DNA from: CBDCIS01 sp965217565
GTDB lineage: Bacteria; Chloroflexota; Dehalococcoidia; Lucifugimonadales; CATOSD01
Assembly (NCBI GenBank): GCA_965217565.1
Contig: CBDCIS010000006.1
Location: 310,001 to 374,000 of the forward strand
Length of the DNA: 64,000 nucleotides
Reading direction: 5' to 3'
How positions within the stretch are numbered: position 1 is the first letter of the stretch; each line of letters starts with the position of its first letter. Made by a program: the position numbers and the translations under genes. The notes below the pieces were generated by a model. The model was not told the origin of the DNA, did not search any database, and worked only from the letters and a program-made list of their open reading frames with translations. Shown here in pieces: positions 60,533 to 64,000 of the stretch.

Positions 60533-60588
60533 TGACATTTGCCGAGCGGCGAGCCATTGCATGGATTCTCGCTTTCGCGGGAGTGACG
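60533..60588 (-). repeat. Inverse composite of repeat D fragment and repeat A
   Basis: TTGCCGAGCGGCGAGCCATT (60539-60558) then GATTCTCGCTTTCGCGGGAG TGACG (60564-60588). Order and content mirror the composite at 52501-52554 in the opposite orientation. Confidence 0.65.
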
Positions 60589-60595
60589 AACGGTA

Positions 60596-61888
60596 CTAGA
60601 GTCGGAGGAGGCGTTCGAGTCGGCGCCTTCCCCGGGAGGGGCCTACGACTGCCACGTTCAGCTTTTCCGTAAGGAGCAAAGTGTTGCTCACACGCCGCAA
60701 CTCCTCCGTTGTAACGGCGTTGACCCTCTCCACCACGTCGTCTATGTCGAGGATGCGTCCCACCAGCAGTTCCTGGTTGCCTATCCAGCCGGAGACGGCC
60801 CTGGTGTCCTCCATGCGAAGCATTAGCCTGCCGGAAATCAGCCGCTTGGCCCTATCCAGTTCGTTCTCCGGGACGCCGTCTCTCAGCGCGCCCACCTGCG
60901 CCAGTATCATCTCGACCGCGTCATAGACTCGCGCGGGGTCCACGCCCGCGGTTATGATGAACGCACCGCAGTCCAGAAAGTGAGTTACGCCGCTATGGAC
61001 GTCGTAGGCCAGCCCCTGTTTCTCGCGCAGCTCGACGAACAGGCGGCTGCTCATGCCTTCGCCCAGGATCACGCTCAGCACGTCGAGGGCATAGCGGTCC
61101 GGGTGCTCCATTGAAAGGCCCGGAAGGGCGATGGACAGATGCGCTTGCTCGGTCTTGCGGTACTCCAGGCGAAACTGAGGCTCTGATTGCGTATGGGTGA
61201 CCGGGTTCCAGCCGTTGGCGTCGGGGGCGGGCCATTCTTCGCATAGGGCTTCGACCTGGCGCACCACCTGTTCGTGGACCACGTTGCCGGCCACGCTCAG
61301 GACGATGTTGCGGGGCGTATAGTGCTCCGCCAGATAGTCCAGCATCATGTCGCGGGAGATGTCGCTGACGGACTCCCTGGTTCCGCCGATGTCGCGGCCA
61401 AGCGGGTGGTCGGGCCACAGCATCTCGTCAATCAGAGTGTCCACGCGATAGTTGGGGTAGTCGTTGGACATGTTGAGCTCCTCGATTACCACGAGGCGCT
61501 CTTTTTCTATGCTCTCCTCCTCGAACAGGGAGTTGCGGAGCATGTCTATGAGCAGGTCCAGGCTTTCCTCGAGGTGAGGCTGGGCCACCTTGCACCAGTA
61601 AACGGTCAGCTCGTGTTCAGTGCCCGCGTTGATGACGCCGCCGGCGCCCTCGACGGTGGAGCTTATCTCAATGGGGGTGGGACGCCGTTGCGTGCCCTTG
61701 AAGAGGAGATGCTCGATGAAGTGGGAAATGCCCGCCTGCTCCACGGTCTCGTAACGTGAACCGACGCCGATGTACATGTTTATGCTCACGGAACGGGTGA
61801 GGGGCATTTCGCAGGTTACAATCCGCAATCCGTTGTCGAGGGTCGTTTTCCGGAAGGGGATGGTGTTGCCGGTTGGTTGTGAAGTCAT
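60596..61888 (-). CDS. M16-family zinc metalloprotease (processing-peptidase-like)
   Basis: 430 residues. TTLDNGLRIVTCEMP starts the domain; the inverted zinc motif H56-F-I-E-H60 is in GISHFIEHLLFKGT, and a downstream Glu is in LVVIEELNMSND (about 136-137). HPLGRDIGGTRESV and LLAYD-like GLAYDVHSGVTHF follow, and a C-terminal M16 half ends SNTLLLTEKLNVAVVGP. Such proteins degrade peptides or signal sequences. No signal peptide is seen. The gene is convergent with the PAC2 gene. Confidence 0.93.
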   Translation of the reverse strand: MTSQPTGNTIPFRKTTLDNGLRIVTCEMPLTRSVSINMYIGVGSRYETVEQAGISHFIEHLLFKGTQRRPTPIEISSTVEGAGGVINAGTEHELTVYWCKVAQPHLEESLDLLIDMLRNSLFEEESIEKERLVVIEELNMSNDYPNYRVDTLIDEMLWPDHPLGRDIGGTRESVSDISRDMMLDYLAEHYTPRNIVLSVAGNVVHEQVVRQVEALCEEWPAPDANGWNPVTHTQSEPQFRLEYRKTEQAHLSIALPGLSMEHPDRYALDVLSVILGEGMSSRLFVELREKQGLAYDVHSGVTHFLDCGAFIITAGVDPARVYDAVEMILAQVGALRDGVPENELDRAKRLISGRLMLRMEDTRAVSGWIGNQELLVGRILDIDDVVERVNAVTTEELRRVSNTLLLTEKLNVAVVGPSRGRRRLERLLRL

Positions 61889-61964
61889 GCGCAGATTCTA
61901 TATTCGCGCCTTGTCACGCGTCAATGGTGGGCTTCCTACGCCTTATTTCCATGATGTTGGCCTA

Positions 61965-62849
61965 TTATCCTCGAATCTCAACGCCCGCTCGCTGCTCCTG
62001 TACGCGGGCGACCGCACCGGCGGCCTGCCTGCCCCAGCCCTTGTTCTGCCCATCTATGTAGCGCTGCTGGACTATGTTTCCGAGATCCAAGGGGACCCTC
62101 AGACGTCGCGCCATCTCTGTGGCGAGCCCGATGTCTTTGGCGGCGAGGTCCAGTTGGAAACCCGGGTCGAAATTGCCCTTGAAGAGGCCGGTAGGGAGAC
62201 CTTGCATCGACTGGGTGTTTCCTGAGCTTCTCGAGATGGCGTCGAACAGGGTCTGCGGAGGAACGCCGGCCTTTACGCCGAGCGTGAAGGCCTCGGACAG
62301 CAGCACTCCCACGCTGAGGCCGATGAAGTTGTTCATTATCTTGCAGATGGCGCCGGAGCCGAGTTCGCCGCAATACATGACCTGGTTTCCGATGAGGGCC
62401 AGCGCCGACTCGTACTTGTCGTAGGCAGCCCTGTCGCCGCCAACCATTACGCAGAGCGTCCCCTTCTCGGCTCCGGCCGTGCCGCCGCTTACGGGCGCGT
62501 CCAGCACGCTCACGCCTTTGGCGGCCGCCTGCGCGGCGATGCGGCTGATGGTGTCGGGATCGGTGGTGCTCAGGTCGAAATAGACGCTGCCGGCGGCTGC
62601 GCCGCTGAGGATGCCCCCTTCTCCGCTGGCGACCTCCTCGACGTCCTGTGGCCTGGGAAGCGAGGTGAACACGACCTCGCAGGCCTCGGCGACGGCGCGA
62701 GGGCTGTCGGCCCACGTCGCGCCCATCGACAGCAGTTCCTCGGCGGCCTCCTTGCGTATGTCAAACAGCGTGAGGTCGTGGCCTCCGGTGACGAGGTTCC
62801 TCGCCATGTGGCGGCCCATGTATCCTACGCCGATGAATCCTATCTTCAT
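61965..62849 (-). CDS. 3-hydroxyisobutyrate dehydrogenase-family oxidoreductase
   Basis: 294 residues from ATG 62849 with GGAG five bases upstream; the earlier start adds 45 unrelated residues. The Rossmann motif GFIGVGYMGRHMA (4-16), VLDAPVSGGTAGAEKGTL, and the catalytic Lys in GAICKIMNNFIGLS (about 170) with a helical C-terminal domain identify the beta-hydroxyacid dehydrogenase family. It oxidises a 3-hydroxyacid or tartronate semialdehyde with NAD(P). Genes that would fix the substrate are not adjacent. Confidence 0.93.
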   Translation of the reverse strand: MKIGFIGVGYMGRHMARNLVTGGHDLTLFDIRKEAAEELLSMGATWADSPRAVAEACEVVFTSLPRPQDVEEVASGEGGILSGAAAGSVYFDLSTTDPDTISRIAAQAAAKGVSVLDAPVSGGTAGAEKGTLCVMVGGDRAAYDKYESALALIGNQVMYCGELGSGAICKIMNNFIGLSVGVLLSEAFTLGVKAGVPPQTLFDAISRSSGNTQSMQGLPTGLFKGNFDPGFQLDLAAKDIGLATEMARRLRVPLDLGNIVQQRYIDGQNKGWGRQAAGAVARVQEQRAGVEIRG

Positions 62850-63137
62850 GTCATCTCCGTTCGTTGTATATATTAGGGACAAGCGCCGGTGTGAATGCCG
62901 CGCCCCAACGCTGGGGCCGCGTTGGCGTAAACAGCAAGCGGTCCCGATTGACGGAATCATATCGGTGATGGCAGCTAATGACAAGAGCGGCGCGGATTGC
63001 GCGCAGGGGGGCAGGAGTGGACGGATTTGTTATAGAATAATATGCGGGCGCGTCATGGAGGCGTCGGGCATCACCGAGTTGATGCCGGAGCTTATTTCAA
63101 TCTACCGTCGATTGCCGGAAGATCTGGGAGGGTCAAT

Positions 63138-64000
63138 ATGAAAACAATCGGTATTCGCTTTATCATGCTGGCCTTCCTGTCGCTCATTGCGCTGGGCGCG
63201 ATGGCTTGCGGTGGAGATTCAAACGATGTCGCACTGGAGGGCGTCGCCACGGTCACGCCAACGGCGCCCGCAGCCGACGCCGCCACGCCGCGCGTAGTTT
63301 CGATTCCCACCTCGCCCACGTCGCAGGCCGGGAGCACTCCCACGCCCGCGCCCACGAAGGCCGCGGAGCCGGCCACTTCGGGGCGTTCGGAAGACGACGA
63401 GTTGGCGCCGGAGTTCAGGAACATCACCAGCTGGATAAACTCGGAGCCGTTCACCATGGAGAGCCAGCGCGGGAAGGTTGTGCTGATAGACTTCTGGACC
63501 TATACCTGCATCAACTGTATTCGCACGCTGCCTTACATCAAGGAGTGGCACGAAAAGTACGCGGACAGCGGCCTGGTGATCGTTGGAGTTCACACGCCGG
63601 AGTTCGACTTCGAGAAGGACCGCGAGAACGTGCTCGACGCGGTGGCGGAGTTCGAGATCAAGTACACCGTAGCGCAGGACAACGACTTCGGAACGTGGAG
63701 AAATTTCGAAAACCGCTACTGGCCCGCGAAGTATCTGATCGACAAGGACGGCTACATTCGATACAACCACTTCGGCGAGGGCGCGTACGATGAGACTGAG
63801 GAAGTGATACGCCAACTGCTCGAGGAAACGGGCGCAGACCTGAGCCAGATATCCGCGGTCACCGCGCCGGAGCCGGAGCGCGACATGAGCGCGTTTGTCT
63901 CGGACTCGACGATGGGCCTGACTAGAGAGCTGTACGCCGGCTACGAGCGCAACTATGGCGCGCTACAACGCCAGACCAGCCCTCCGTACATACTGCACCC
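63138..64000 (+). CDS. Thioredoxin-like lipoprotein (TlpA/DipZ C-domain-like), 3' truncated by window
   Basis: At least 287 residues from ATG 63138 (GGGAGGG upstream), open to the window end. It has an N-terminal hydrophobic leader to C27 in GAMACGG, probably a lipoprotein signal with an atypical Ala at -3. A Pro/Thr/Ala-rich linker (about 34-84) precedes the thioredoxin-like domain with WTYTCINCIRTLPYIKEW (CxxC), GVHTPEFDFEKD, and NRYWPAKYLIDKDGYIRYNH (cis-Pro region). It probably sits outside the membrane and exchanges or reduces disulfides; a DipZ-type carbohydrate-binding tail may follow beyond the edge. Confidence 0.9.
   Translation, partial: MKTIGIRFIMLAFLSLIALGAMACGGDSNDVALEGVATVTPTAPAADAATPRVVSIPTSPTSQAGSTPTPAPTKAAEPATSGRSEDDELAPEFRNITSWINSEPFTMESQRGKVVLIDFWTYTCINCIRTLPYIKEWHEKYADSGLVIVGVHTPEFDFEKDRENVLDAVAEFEIKYTVAQDNDFGTWRNFENRYWPAKYLIDKDGYIRYNHFGEGAYDETEEVIRQLLEETGADLSQISAVTAPEPERDMSAFVSDSTMGLTRELYAGYERNYGALQRQTSPPYILH

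Overview
The window is bacterial, GC-rich (a line I counted inside an acyl-CoA dehydrogenase gene has 39 G+C in 60) and gene-dense, with clear Shine-Dalgarno sites and some TTG/GTG starts. The gene mix points to Chloroflexota, most likely a Dehalococcoidia/SAR202-like heterotroph: three F420-type luciferase-like (LLM) oxidoreductases, two CaiB/BaiF CoA-transferases, three isocitrate lyase/PEP-mutase-family proteins, MmgE/PrpD, adjacent acyl-CoA dehydrogenases, a DUF1501/DUF1800 pair and intergenic palindromes. This placement is an inference from gene content. No 16S rRNA, tRNA or other phylogenetic marker was found.

Layout. 1-5.9 kb: end of a glycosyltransferase, a TPR protein behind a palindromic promoter, an MBL hydrolase and CPBP protease, overlapping trpA-aroH, and an MFS transporter. 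6.0-11.7 kb: a decayed type I restriction-modification island. hsdM and hsdR are internal-deletion remnants, hsdS has an amber codon, and hicA has no canonical start. hicB and a 1044-aa AlbA_2-domain gene are intact; the latter is AT-richer than its surroundings and was translationally coupled to hsdR. 11.7-16 kb: two acyl-CoA dehydrogenases and an IS630 copy with a slippery A5G6 run. 16-21.5 kb: a solute-binding/decarboxylase-fold protein, an NHL propeller, a DUF1501-DUF1800 pair, and a Fur/PerR repressor with a perfect PerR-type box in its leader. 21.8-34 kb: an organic-acid module of LLM oxidoreductase, deaminase, two lyases, an aconitase-like large and small subunit, a third divergent lyase, MmgE/PrpD, a frameshifted EcsC gene and two CoA-transferases. 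34-41 kb: a 1062-aa Asp-box propeller protein, SDR, amidohydrolase and aminotransferase. 41.3-43.2 kb: an IS1380 copy with 4-bp target duplication and a nonsense codon in the transposase. 43.2-49.7 kb: PHP phosphoesterase, two MaoC-fold subunits, cysC, a TreT-like glycosyltransferase and two tandem M20 amidohydrolases. 49.8-64 kb: M1 aminopeptidase, enoyl-CoA hydratase, nitroreductase, two LLM paralogues flanking an alpha/beta hydrolase and gatCA, a PAC2 protein, M16 protease, a beta-hydroxyacid dehydrogenase and a thioredoxin-like lipoprotein running off the end.

How the genes work together. Hydratase-type (aconitase family, PrpD, MaoC, enoyl-CoA hydratase), lyase-type (ICL/PEPM) and activating (CaiB) enzymes look like a branched organic-acid catabolic repertoire. 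One sub-cluster resembles a 2-alkylmalate or methylcitrate-type dehydratase/lyase pathway. Intergenic spaces carry at least four families of short dispersed repeats, one of which now supplies the last codons of a nitroreductase gene. The strongest lead is the AlbA_2 gene preserved inside the dead restriction operon.
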